Shown: in pieces, positions 32,912 to 40,955 of the stretch
Layout: every line of letters starts with the position of its first letter
How positions within the stretch are numbered: position 1 is the first letter of the stretch
Origin: Calditrichaceae bacterium
GTDB lineage: Bacteria; Calditrichota; Calditrichia; Calditrichales; Calditrichaceae
Length of the DNA stretch: 43,525 bases
Reading direction: 5' to 3'
Assembly (NCBI GenBank): GCA_016928315.1
Contig: JAFGKZ010000025.1
Location: forward strand, 1 to 43,525
Program-made: the position numbers and the translations under genes
The notes under the pieces: generated by a model
Database searches by the model: none
What the model saw: the letters and a program-made list of their open reading frames with translations, nothing else
Told to the model about the DNA's origin: nothing

Positions 32912-32932
32912 TATTAAAGACAGTTACAGCTC

Positions 32933-34309
32933 ATGCCTTTACAGCAAAAAAGTATGCATGAAAGAATAAGTAAACAATTAAAAAAAATCAAAAATACTGT
33001 CAATATTTTTTGGTTTCGAAGAGATTTACGTCTGGAAGATAATCATGGATTATTTCAGGCTCTAAATTCCGATTACCCTGTTATAGCTTTGTTTATTTTT
33101 GATACCCATATATTAGATACACTAAATGATAAATCCGATGCCCGAGTATCGTTTATTTTTCACCGGCTTAATGAGATTAATAATGCATTGAAGAAGTTCA
33201 AATCATCATTATTGATATTGGTTGGTGAGCCGGAAAGTATCTGTAAAGATTTAATTAGAATGCTCAATGTCCACTGCTTTTATACCAATCATGATTATGA
33301 GCCCTATGCCATTGCCCGGGATGAAAAAATCAAAAAAACGCTGACTGAAAAACAAATCCGGTTTAAAACATTTAAAGATCAGGTCATTTTTGAAAAAGAC
33401 GAAATTTTAACGAATGAAGAAAAACCTTATACCATTTATACGCCCTATAAAAAACGATGGCTTGAGACTATTCAGTTTAAGCATGTAAATAAATTTCCAT
33501 CTGAAAAATTAACTGCAAATTTTCTGAACGGTTTAGATCTGCCGTTTCCAAATCTTGATGAAATTGGATTTAAAAGATCATCAATTAAAATGCCTGACAA
33601 AATTCCAGATATTGAAAAAATTAAATCCTATCATCTTAATCGTGATTACCCTGCCAGGGATGGAACGACACGGTTGGGGTTACATATTCGGTTTGGCACG
33701 GTAAGTATTCGGTCTCTTGTCGATTTAGGTATGAATACCAATGAGACCTGGTTAAGTGAACTGATATGGCGGGAATTTTTTATGATGGTCCTCTGGCATT
33801 TCCCATATGTAGAACAGGGACCTTTTAAAAAACAATATGGCAGCATTAACTGGCGTAATGATGAAGATGAGTTTGAGAAATGGTGTCATGGAGAAACGGG
33901 CTATCCTTTGGTAGATGCCGGCATGCACGAATTAAATGCGACCGGATTTATGCACAACCGGGTTCGGATGGTGACTGCCAGTTTTTTGACAAAACATCTT
34001 CTTATCGACTGGCGCCGGGGTGAAAAATATTTTGCGGAAAAATTGCTCGATTTTGAGCTGGCATCCAATAATGGCAACTGGCAATGGGCAGCAGGCTGTG
34101 GCTGCGATGCGGCCCCCTACTTTCGGATATTTAATCCTGGAACTCAGTTAGCAAAATTTGATCCCGATCTGGCATATGTAAAAAAATGGGCGCCGGCATT
34201 CGGAACAAATAAATATCCGAAACCCATTGTAGAACATACGTACGCCAGAAACCGCGTTTTAAATACGTACAAAGCGGCGGTTAATAAGTTTAAGGCAAAT
34301 TTGACTTAA
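32933..34309 (+). CDS. phrB: Deoxyribodipyrimidine photo-lyase (cryptochrome/photolyase family)
   Basis: A 458-residue flavoprotein that repairs UV pyrimidine dimers with blue light. The N-terminal antenna domain opens with IFWFRRDLRLEDNHGLFQAL. The C-terminal FAD domain has TRLGLHIRFGTVSIRSL, LSELIWREFFMMVLWHFPYV, then KWCHGETGYPLVDAGMHELN, FMHNRVRMVTASFLTKHLLI, DWRRGEKYF and NNGNWQWAAGCGCDAAPYFR with IFNP, all signatures of the class I family. The usual Ser/Thr-Gly-Thr before DAAPYFR reads GCGC. The start is uncertain: 32933 (used here) and Met8 at 32954 both have weak ribosome sites, and the first conserved strand begins at about residue 23. Its last 20 bases overlap the 3' end of the convergent lipoprotein gene. 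Assignment as CPD photolyase over (6-4) photolyase or cryptochrome is by motif. Confidence 0.92.
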   Translation: MPLQQKSMHERISKQLKKIKNTVNIFWFRRDLRLEDNHGLFQALNSDYPVIALFIFDTHILDTLNDKSDARVSFIFHRLNEINNALKKFKSSLLILVGEPESICKDLIRMLNVHCFYTNHDYEPYAIARDEKIKKTLTEKQIRFKTFKDQVIFEKDEILTNEEKPYTIYTPYKKRWLETIQFKHVNKFPSEKLTANFLNGLDLPFPNLDEIGFKRSSIKMPDKIPDIEKIKSYHLNRDYPARDGTTRLGLHIRFGTVSIRSLVDLGMNTNETWLSELIWREFFMMVLWHFPYVEQGPFKKQYGSINWRNDEDEFEKWCHGETGYPLVDAGMHELNATGFMHNRVRMVTASFLTKHLLIDWRRGEKYFAEKLLDFELASNNGNWQWAAGCGCDAAPYFRIFNPGTQLAKFDPDLAYVKKWAPAFGTNKYPKPIVEHTYARNRVLNTYKAAVNKFKANLT

Positions 34310-35174
34310 GCGGGTAAAAATAAAGCCGGGCTTCTGTGTCATCCTTTTCCTCACTGGTCGTAAAATAGCCTTGTTCATCATTTGACCAGCAAACGGCCTC
34401 CCCTTGTGGTTCAACAACATACGGCAAATAAGCAGCCGGATGCAAAAATACTTGCCTCAGTGATTGACCGGTTTTCCGCTCCCAATAAAAAATATTTTCA
34501 TAATTTTTCACGATAATTTTATTACCGGAAACGGATATATCGCCAGCGACTATCTTTGTCATTGGCAAAACAGCAATATGCTCCGGTACATTTACAGAGG
34601 AACTATCCTGCGGAAACGGCAGCACGTATACACCAACATGCTCTTCTCTTTTAGAAATAATAATTAAATCTTTTCTGACGGGATCTATCATCAGGGTTTC
34701 AGCATCACGGAGACCATCCGGAAAGTTAAATGAAATAATAGCAATATCCCTGATAATTGAATCATAAGGTATTTTACTGTTGTCAATCACGGGTTCTTTA
34801 AAACGATAAATATATTTGATATTGTACACAGCGCGATTATCGCCGATTTCTGCAATATAAATATAGGACTGTCCGTCAATTGGTCCCGGGCCGATAGCAA
34901 TATCTTCCCAGTCTCTGTTTTCAATTCCGGCTAATTTGAACCGGCCCAAGTGTCTGCCCTTCTCATCCAGCGCGAAAATCTGCGCTGAATCGCCGCTGTC
35001 ATTATGAAGCCAGAATACATTTTTGTTCATTTCACTTTTATCAATACCGGATATCTCATTGAGTCGGTTATCTTCTATTAAACCCATATCCTGCCTGTGA
35101 CCTTTATGTGAGTTGTTATTGCATCCCAATAATAGTGATAATAAAAATATTATTAATAGCTCTAAAAATTTCAT
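34290..35174 (-). CDS. Lipoprotein, predicted beta-propeller, function unknown
   Basis: A 294-residue lipoprotein: signal peptide with lipobox LLLGC (Cys18). The mature part begins with LNEISGIDKSEMNKNVFWLH followed by NDSGDSAQIFALDEKGRHLG, NRDWEDIAIGPGP, YIYIAEIGDNRAVYN, FPDGLRDAETLMIDP, and late VEPQGEAVCWSNDEQGYFTT SEE. This set (SGI... HNDSG, DWEDIA, IGDN, DAE, QGEA) is typical of a family of predicted esterase-like or SdiA-regulated-type beta-propellers in the envelope of FCB bacteria; no catalytic residue is certain. AGGA precedes the ATG by about 8 bases. It is 54 bases downstream of the propeller kinase on the same strand and may be co-transcribed. Its 3' end overlaps the photolyase gene by 20 bases. 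Confidence 0.75.
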   Translation of the reverse strand: MKFLELLIIFLLSLLLGCNNNSHKGHRQDMGLIEDNRLNEISGIDKSEMNKNVFWLHNDSGDSAQIFALDEKGRHLGRFKLAGIENRDWEDIAIGPGPIDGQSYIYIAEIGDNRAVYNIKYIYRFKEPVIDNSKIPYDSIIRDIAIISFNFPDGLRDAETLMIDPVRKDLIIISKREEHVGVYVLPFPQDSSSVNVPEHIAVLPMTKIVAGDISVSGNKIIVKNYENIFYWERKTGQSLRQVFLHPAAYLPYVVEPQGEAVCWSNDEQGYFTTSEEKDDTEARLYFYPLKSNLP

Positions 35175-35228
35175 AATAGGATTCCTGATTTTATATTAAA
35201 TATTTAAAAGTGGATACCTGCAGATTAT

Positions 35229-38200
35229 CTATGGCTGTCTGTCCAAAATTTCCCGCACTTTTTTTAATATGATTTTGATTGAGAAGGGTTTATATAAAAA
35301 ATTAACTGATTGTGATTCTGCCCCGCTTCGGATAATCTGACTATCGGTATAGCCGGACATCATGATTATTTTTAGCCCGGGATAGCGCTTTTTTACTTCT
35401 TCTGATAATTCCTGTCCACCCATTCTGGGCATCACCACATCGGATATTATTAAATCAATATTATCTGAATTTTTTGTTAGAATCTCTAATGCTTCATTAC
35501 CATCTCTGGCCTCTAAAACATGATAGCCGGAACTTTGTAAAGCTTCTTTTGCAAATTCCAGTACATTCTCTTCGTCTTCAACTATTAAAATGGTTTCATT
35601 GCCGCCGGTTTTAATATCGGCTGCTTCAGCACTTTCAACGGATTCACTTTCAATCTCAGAAAAAGGCCAGTATATCTTAACGGTGGTACCTTCGCCTAAT
35701 TGGCTGTCAACTTCGATGTGTCCTTCATTTTGTTTAATAATACCAAACACTGTGGCTAAACCTAAACCAGTGCCCTTGCCCTGTTCTTTAGTCGTGAAAA
35801 ACGGATCAAAAATCCGATCCATGGTGGATGATGACATACCTTTCCCGGTATCTTTAATAGAAATAAGAACGTAATCACCAGGGCGAATATCTGGATTTTC
35901 CTTGGCATAGTTTTCAGAAATCCGTGCGTTGCTGGTTTCAATTATTATTTTTTTCTTTTCTTTTTGATTTTTGTTATCCAGAATTGCGTCCCGTGCATTA
36001 ATAATCAAATTCATCAACACCTGTTCAATCTGACCCGGATCGGCTTTAATGGGATGTAAATCTTCCATTAAATTACTGACCATTTGTAAGTCTTCGCCAA
36101 TAATACGGTGAAGCATATTATCCAGACTCATTATGACTTTATTAACATCAATAATTTTCGGTTCAATAATCTGTTGACGACTAAACGCCAGTAATTGCCG
36201 GATGAGATTGCTGGCTTTACCTGCACTTTTGATAACATCATCAATATGTTTATATGCTTTACTTTTGTTTGACATCATCAATTGGGCTAATTCTGCGTGA
36301 CCATTTATTACAGTCAGGATATTATTAAAATCGTGGGCGACACCGCCGGCCAGGTGGCCAATCGCCTCCATTTTATGGGTTTGTCGTAATTGAATTTCAT
36401 ACTGCCGCCGGATTGAAATATCACGTATAAAAATAAGATCAGCAGGTTCACCTTCGTAACTTATTAAACTTGCATTGACTTCCGTAACTATCTTATGGCC
36501 TTTTTTATGAATCAGTGATAATTCAAATGTGGATGTGGTTTCTTTTCTATTAAGCCGGGTTTTATAATACTCCTGTAATTTATTCGCATCTTCCTGTTCA
36601 ACATAAGTTATAAATGAAGTGCTCAGAAGTGACTCCGTATCATATCCTGATAGTATTGTCATTCGCGGGTTAGCATATGCAATAATCCCATCTTTAACAA
36701 TCAAAATGCCATCTGTTGCTCTTTCCACCAGTATCCGGTATTTTTCTTCGCTCTCAATTAGAGCTCGTTCAACTCTTTTCCGTTCACTAATATCTTCAAT
36801 CATACCGTCAAAATAAACCACCTCCCCTTTATCATCGGCAACGGCCACTGCCGTAACCGACGCCCAGAAGGTGCTGCCGTCCTTACGTTTTAACAGATAG
36901 ATATCATTATCCACAAAACCTTTACGGCGTATTTTTCTTTTAAACCGATTACGGTCTTTGGGATCATGATACAAATCAGCTGCGCCTGTTTCAAGCGCTT
37001 CTTCTCTGGAATCAAATCCGAACATTTGGATGAAAGTGGGATTGACTTCAATAAACTTACCAGACGCTTTAGGTGTATTACGATAAATCCCTGCATGTAA
37101 ATTATCAGTTATGGTTCGATATTTTTCCTCGCTATATTGCAGGGCTTCTTCAACTTTTAACCGTTCCTCTATTTCTTTTCCAAGGGCAAAATTCATTTCC
37201 TGCAGTTGAGCATTCCTGCGCCGAATATTATTCGTACGCATATTATAGAAAAATACGCCGATCCCGATAAGTAAAATACCCGTTAAAATTTTGAACCAAA
37301 GTGTATCCCAGTACTCAGGTTTGACTATCACGATTATTGAGGCTCCGTCCTCATTCCAGATACCATCGCTGTTGGTGCCTTTAACTTTAAGTAAATAACG
37401 GCCTGCCGGTAAATTGGTGTACTGGGCAAATCGTTTTGAAGAAGGTGTGTAAATCCAGTCATCATCAATCCCGATTAATTTATACGCATATTGGTTCTTT
37501 TCGGGATTGCTGTAATCCAGCGCTGAAAACTCAAATGTAATTGAATTCTTACCCGGTTCCAGTTCAATCTGCTGTAGTTCACCAAGCGCCTTTTTCAATC
37601 CTTGATCAGAATCCACCGTCACTTTAAGATGCTCAATTTCCAGACCGGTAAATACAATAGGCGCTTTATACAGATTATCTGCAATACTATCCGGATGAAA
37701 TATATTAAATCCATTCACTCCGCCGAAAATCATTTCGCCCTGTTCATTTTGATGATAAGCGCCAAAATTAAATTCCGTGCTCTGCAAGCCGTCTTTAATA
37801 TCATATCGTTTAATTTTTTTTGACTGATCTTCAGCATTCGGATCAAAACAAATCAGACCGTGATTGGTACTCATCCAAAGGCGTTTTTTACCGTCTTCAA
37901 GAATGCCATAAACTAAAATATTTTTCAGTGTTTCTATTTGATTAAAATTTACAAATTTTTCCGTCAGCGGATTAAATCGGTTAAGACCGGCTCCATACAT
38001 ACCTATCCAAAAAACACTATCGGACTCTTCATGAATTGAATAAATATAATTACCGCTGATTGAATTGATATTGTTTTTTTGATAGTTGTATATCTTTAAG
38101 TCTCCGGATTCTGCATTCAGCCGATTCAAGCCGCCCCCATAGGTACCCAACCATATAAATCCCTGCTTATCTGCATGAATTTCAAATATACGGTCACTGC

Positions 38201-39707
38201 TAAGCGGATTATTGAAAGTTGAATCTGCTGTGTATCGTGTAAATTTATTGCGTTTGATATCCAAACGGTTTAAGCCGCCGCCATTCGTTCCAATCCATAA
38301 GATGCCAACGGGAAATTCTTCTATCACAGTGATAAAATCGTTACTCAGACTGTTCTCATCATATGGATTATTCTTAAATACCTTAAATGATTTTGTATGT
38401 ATATCAAATTTGTTCAAACCATTATAGGTTCCAATCCATAAATAACCTTCACTGTCAAAATAAAGAGTGCGGATACGATTATCGCTAAGACAATTACTGT
38501 CACCCGTGGTATGGAAGAATCTTTGATATGCCCCATTTCTGCGGTTAAATCTATACAATCCCTGGTTTGTGCCAATCCATATAATATCTTTTTTATTCTG
38601 TTCAAACGCATATGTAAAATTATTAGGCGTATTTTTGTCTTTATTCTGGTTGATCAGATAATGAGTAAACCGTTCGAGCAGCGGATTATATTTACATATT
38701 CCACCGCCATATGTGCCAATCCATATAATACCTGAGCGGTCTTCATAAATGGAATAAATATTATTATCGCTAATGCTGAACTTATCGGCTCTGTCGCTAT
38801 AAAAATTGCTAAAAACACCGGATCGATCATTAAAAACGCTTAAGCCAAATTCCATACCTAACCACAAAAATCCTTTTTTATCCTGCAGAATTACATTTAT
38901 CATGTTATCAGGCAATGAGTTCTGGTTATAACGTGAATGCGCATAGGTGCGAAACTGATTCTTCTTACGGTCATATTTACTCAGACCATCATGCGTTGCA
39001 ATCCATAAATTTCCAGTTTTGTCTTCATAGATATCATTAATACGATTATCACAGATGGTATTTGGGTTATTATGTTGATGCTGGAATCGTAAGAATTTTT
39101 CTGTCCCTGGCTGCATATAATTTAAGCCATTATCTGTACCAATCCACATGGCACCCTGGCTGTCCTCAAATATAACAGTGATATGGCTGTTACTCAGGGT
39201 CTTCCGATTATTCGTATCTGATATATATTCTAAAATTTTATTCCGGTTCTGATTTATTTTGCATAATCCACCTTCTGTGCCGATCCAAAGATTCCCATTG
39301 CGGTCTTCATAAATAGCAGTAACTACTTTGTGACAAATTTTCAATGCGTTTATTGAATCATTAACGGCTGCACGGAAACAATCCTGATCGCGGTTATAAA
39401 TATTAAGACCATCATCGGTTCCGATCCACATGATACCCTTATGATCTTCCAGCAGCGCATTTACTTTATTATGTGTGAGTGATGTAGAATCATAAGGCTG
39501 ATGACGATATACTGTAAAATTATAGCCGTCGTATTTATTTAATCCATCACGTGTTCCGAACCACATAAAGCCGCGATGATCTTGTAAAATGGCATATACC
39601 GTAACCTGAGACAAGCCCTCAGTTATTGACAGATTTTCAAATTTTACCTGTGCGCCTGTTTTGGCTTTTACTGAAAGGGAAATTGCCTGCAGGAAAAATG
39701 CGGGCAA
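35229..39707 (-). CDS. Hybrid histidine kinase with two-component-regulator propellers, Y_Y_Y, two PAS, HisKA, HATPase and REC
   Basis: A membrane sensor of at least 1492 residues. Residues about 20-665 hold 14 regulator-propeller repeats (such as FMWFGTRDGLNKYDG, NLWIGTEGGLCKI, FIWLGTYGGGLNRL), then a Y_Y_Y domain (about 716-795), one membrane helix (about 802-822), two PAS domains (856-976, 982-1092), HisKA with His near 1125 in GGVAHDFNN, a HATPase ([16 protein letters not shown]) and a C-terminal receiver (ILIVEDEEN, phospho-Asp near 1422 in ISDVVMP). The periplasmic propellers should sense a ligand, by analogy polysaccharide fragments, and pass phosphate to the receiver; there is no DNA-binding domain, unlike HTCS regulators. 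The TTG at 39707 is a conservative start that cuts into a hydrophobic signal sequence; the frame stays open to about 39860 and an ATT at 39827 with a good ribosome site is more likely. Confidence 0.88.
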   Translation of the reverse strand: MPAFFLQAISLSVKAKTGAQVKFENLSITEGLSQVTVYAILQDHRGFMWFGTRDGLNKYDGYNFTVYRHQPYDSTSLTHNKVNALLEDHKGIMWIGTDDGLNIYNRDQDCFRAAVNDSINALKICHKVVTAIYEDRNGNLWIGTEGGLCKINQNRNKILEYISDTNNRKTLSNSHITVIFEDSQGAMWIGTDNGLNYMQPGTEKFLRFQHQHNNPNTICDNRINDIYEDKTGNLWIATHDGLSKYDRKKNQFRTYAHSRYNQNSLPDNMINVILQDKKGFLWLGMEFGLSVFNDRSGVFSNFYSDRADKFSISDNNIYSIYEDRSGIIWIGTYGGGICKYNPLLERFTHYLINQNKDKNTPNNFTYAFEQNKKDIIWIGTNQGLYRFNRRNGAYQRFFHTTGDSNCLSDNRIRTLYFDSEGYLWIGTYNGLNKFDIHTKSFKVFKNNPYDENSLSNDFITVIEEFPVGILWIGTNGGGLNRLDIKRNKFTRYTADSTFNNPLSSDRIFEIHADKQGFIWLGTYGGGLNRLNAESGDLKIYNYQKNNINSISGNYIYSIHEESDSVFWIGMYGAGLNRFNPLTEKFVNFNQIETLKNILVYGILEDGKKRLWMSTNHGLICFDPNAEDQSKKIKRYDIKDGLQSTEFNFGAYHQNEQGEMIFGGVNGFNIFHPDSIADNLYKAPIVFTGLEIEHLKVTVDSDQGLKKALGELQQIELEPGKNSITFEFSALDYSNPEKNQYAYKLIGIDDDWIYTPSSKRFAQYTNLPAGRYLLKVKGTNSDGIWNEDGASIIVIVKPEYWDTLWFKILTGILLIGIGVFFYNMRTNNIRRRNAQLQEMNFALGKEIEERLKVEEALQYSEEKYRTITDNLHAGIYRNTPKASGKFIEVNPTFIQMFGFDSREEALETGAADLYHDPKDRNRFKRKIRRKGFVDNDIYLLKRKDGSTFWASVTAVAVADDKGEVVYFDGMIEDISERKRVERALIESEEKYRILVERATDGILIVKDGIIAYANPRMTILSGYDTESLLSTSFITYVEQEDANKLQEYYKTRLNRKETTSTFELSLIHKKGHKIVTEVNASLISYEGEPADLIFIRDISIRRQYEIQLRQTHKMEAIGHLAGGVAHDFNNILTVINGHAELAQLMMSNKSKAYKHIDDVIKSAGKASNLIRQLLAFSRQQIIEPKIIDVNKVIMSLDNMLHRIIGEDLQMVSNLMEDLHPIKADPGQIEQVLMNLIINARDAILDNKNQKEKKKIIIETSNARISENYAKENPDIRPGDYVLISIKDTGKGMSSSTMDRIFDPFFTTKEQGKGTGLGLATVFGIIKQNEGHIEVDSQLGEGTTVKIYWPFSEIESESVESAEAADIKTGGNETILIVEDEENVLEFAKEALQSSGYHVLEARDGNEALEILTKNSDNIDLIISDVVMPRMGGQELSEEVKKRYPGLKIIMMSGYTDSQIIRSGAESQSVNFLYKPFSIKIILKKVREILDRQP

Positions 39708-39824
39708 TAAGATTATAAATATGATTAGTAATACCTGTTTATCTGACCAATTACATGAGCCAAATCCACTAAAAAGATTGGATGATTTGTAACCAATAAT
39801 TCCGGTATGTATTTTTTTACTTAA

Positions 39825-39838
39825 AATATATCTTCTCC
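39825..39838 (-). promoter_or_regulatory. Ribosome site and possible ATT start of the propeller kinase
   Basis: On the minus strand TTGGAG (its GGAG at 39838-39835) lies 7 bases before an in-frame ATT (39827-39825). Translation from there gives MLSKKIHTGIIG and leads without a stop into the hydrophobic stretch VLLIIFIILLPAFFLQAIS, a better signal peptide than the one left by the TTG at 39707, which has no ribosome site. No ATG or GTG exists in this frame between the upstream stop (about 39860) and 39707. Confidence 0.5.
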
Positions 39839-40026
39839 AAAAAACCAGGTTACATCATGACATCAGTTAATGTTACAAATTTTACTATAAAATAAATTTG
39901 AATCAATAATTTTCGGTTGTAAATAGTTCATTTAACATCTGGCGTTCCAGATTTAATCTACAATTGAATTAATTATAAAACTAAAATAATTGTCTAATAT
40001 ATTCATCTTCTAAAAAAAATGTATCC
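39839..40026. other. Intergenic region between the kinase leader and the PhzF-like gene
   Basis: AT-rich with no gene. A 6-bp hairpin, atctgg/ccagat (39937-39942, 39947-39952) with a 4-base loop, may be a weak terminator for the minus-strand PhzF-like gene, though no T-tract follows. The promoter of the kinase gene is presumably here; I cannot name its -10 or -35. Confidence 0.4.
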
Positions 40027-40806
40027 TTATACTTCAATATTTCCGGATAAATATTCAACCGCATAACCGGCAATCTTAACGCGATCACCCAAATCCGTAC
40101 AAAACAATTTTCCACTGCGCCGTGATATTTGTTTTGCCGTTAAGTGTGTTTTATTCAGTCGTTCTGCCCAGTATGGAATTAAGGTACAATGGGCCGATCC
40201 GGTTACAGGATCTTCCGGTATACCATATTTAGGTGCAAAATACCGTGAAACAAAATCTTCATTTTTACCCGGCGCTGTTATAATAACGCCTTGTAAATCC
40301 AGTTTACAAAGAAGTGAAAAATCAGGCGATATATCGGCAATTTGTTTTTCTGAAGCGAATACCGCAAGATAGTTATTGCAGCTCATTATATTATCAGGTT
40401 CGCTTCCAAGCGCTTGAGTTAAATACGCCGGCATCTTACAATCAACAGGCGGGATTGAGGGGAAATCAAGCGCAATTTTCCCGTTTTCTTGATTGACATA
40501 AAGCGGACCGCTTGTTGATGTAAATTTTATCGTATCAATTGTTTTATCAAGATGTTTAAAAATGACATAGGCGCTCGCTAAAGTTGCATGACCACATAGG
40601 TCCACTTCTTTAGTAGGCGTAAACCAGCGAATTTGATATTCATCCTTATTTCTGACAAAAAAAGCGGTTTCAGCCAGATTATTTTCCTGCGCAATATGCT
40701 GCATCATCTCATCGTCAAGCCATTCATCCAACGGACATACCGCAGCAGGATTACCCGTGAATACTTTATCAGTAAAAGCATCAATTTGATACATTTTTAT
40801 CGTCAT
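40027..40806 (-). CDS. PhzF family isomerase-like protein
   Basis: A 259-residue protein of the PhzF/diaminopimelate-epimerase fold. It opens with MYQIDAFTDKVFTGNPAAVC, has the catalytic-acid motif NNLAETAFF (Glu46, equivalent to Glu45 of Pseudomonas PhzF), then IRWFTPTKEVDLCGHATLAS, ALDFPSIP, SRYFAPKYGIPEDPVTGSAH and the CTLIPYWAERL segment with RSGKL later. Members catalyse proton-shift isomerisations on small acids; outside phenazine producers the substrate is generally unknown and no other phenazine gene is here. The start at 40806 (MTIKMYQIDAF) fits homologues; upstream in-frame codons to 40875 are not family-like, and no start has a good ribosome site. It lies between two hybrid kinase genes on the same strand. 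Confidence 0.88.
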   Translation of the reverse strand: MTIKMYQIDAFTDKVFTGNPAAVCPLDEWLDDEMMQHIAQENNLAETAFFVRNKDEYQIRWFTPTKEVDLCGHATLASAYVIFKHLDKTIDTIKFTSTSGPLYVNQENGKIALDFPSIPPVDCKMPAYLTQALGSEPDNIMSCNNYLAVFASEKQIADISPDFSLLCKLDLQGVIITAPGKNEDFVSRYFAPKYGIPEDPVTGSAHCTLIPYWAERLNKTHLTAKQISRRSGKLFCTDLGDRVKIAGYAVEYLSGNIEV

Positions 40807-40955
40807 GAATAGCCATAGCTCTTTTTTATAATTGAACGCGGATAAAATATACCCAATCCGGTTCAAAAATTCCATTGACTACAGGCAGAATATTTGATTT
40901 CCAAAATAAAATAATGTAAAAAAAGATAGCGTAATGCAGATATAGATTTTATAAC

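Noticed and set aside
35229-39707. Complete HTCS regulator of a polysaccharide utilisation locus
   Set aside because: No AraC-type DNA-binding domain follows the receiver, and no SusC/SusD pair or glycoside hydrolase is nearby.
40027-40806. Phenazine biosynthesis locus
   Set aside because: Only a PhzF-family protein is present; most members outside pseudomonads have no link with phenazines and no other phz gene is here.
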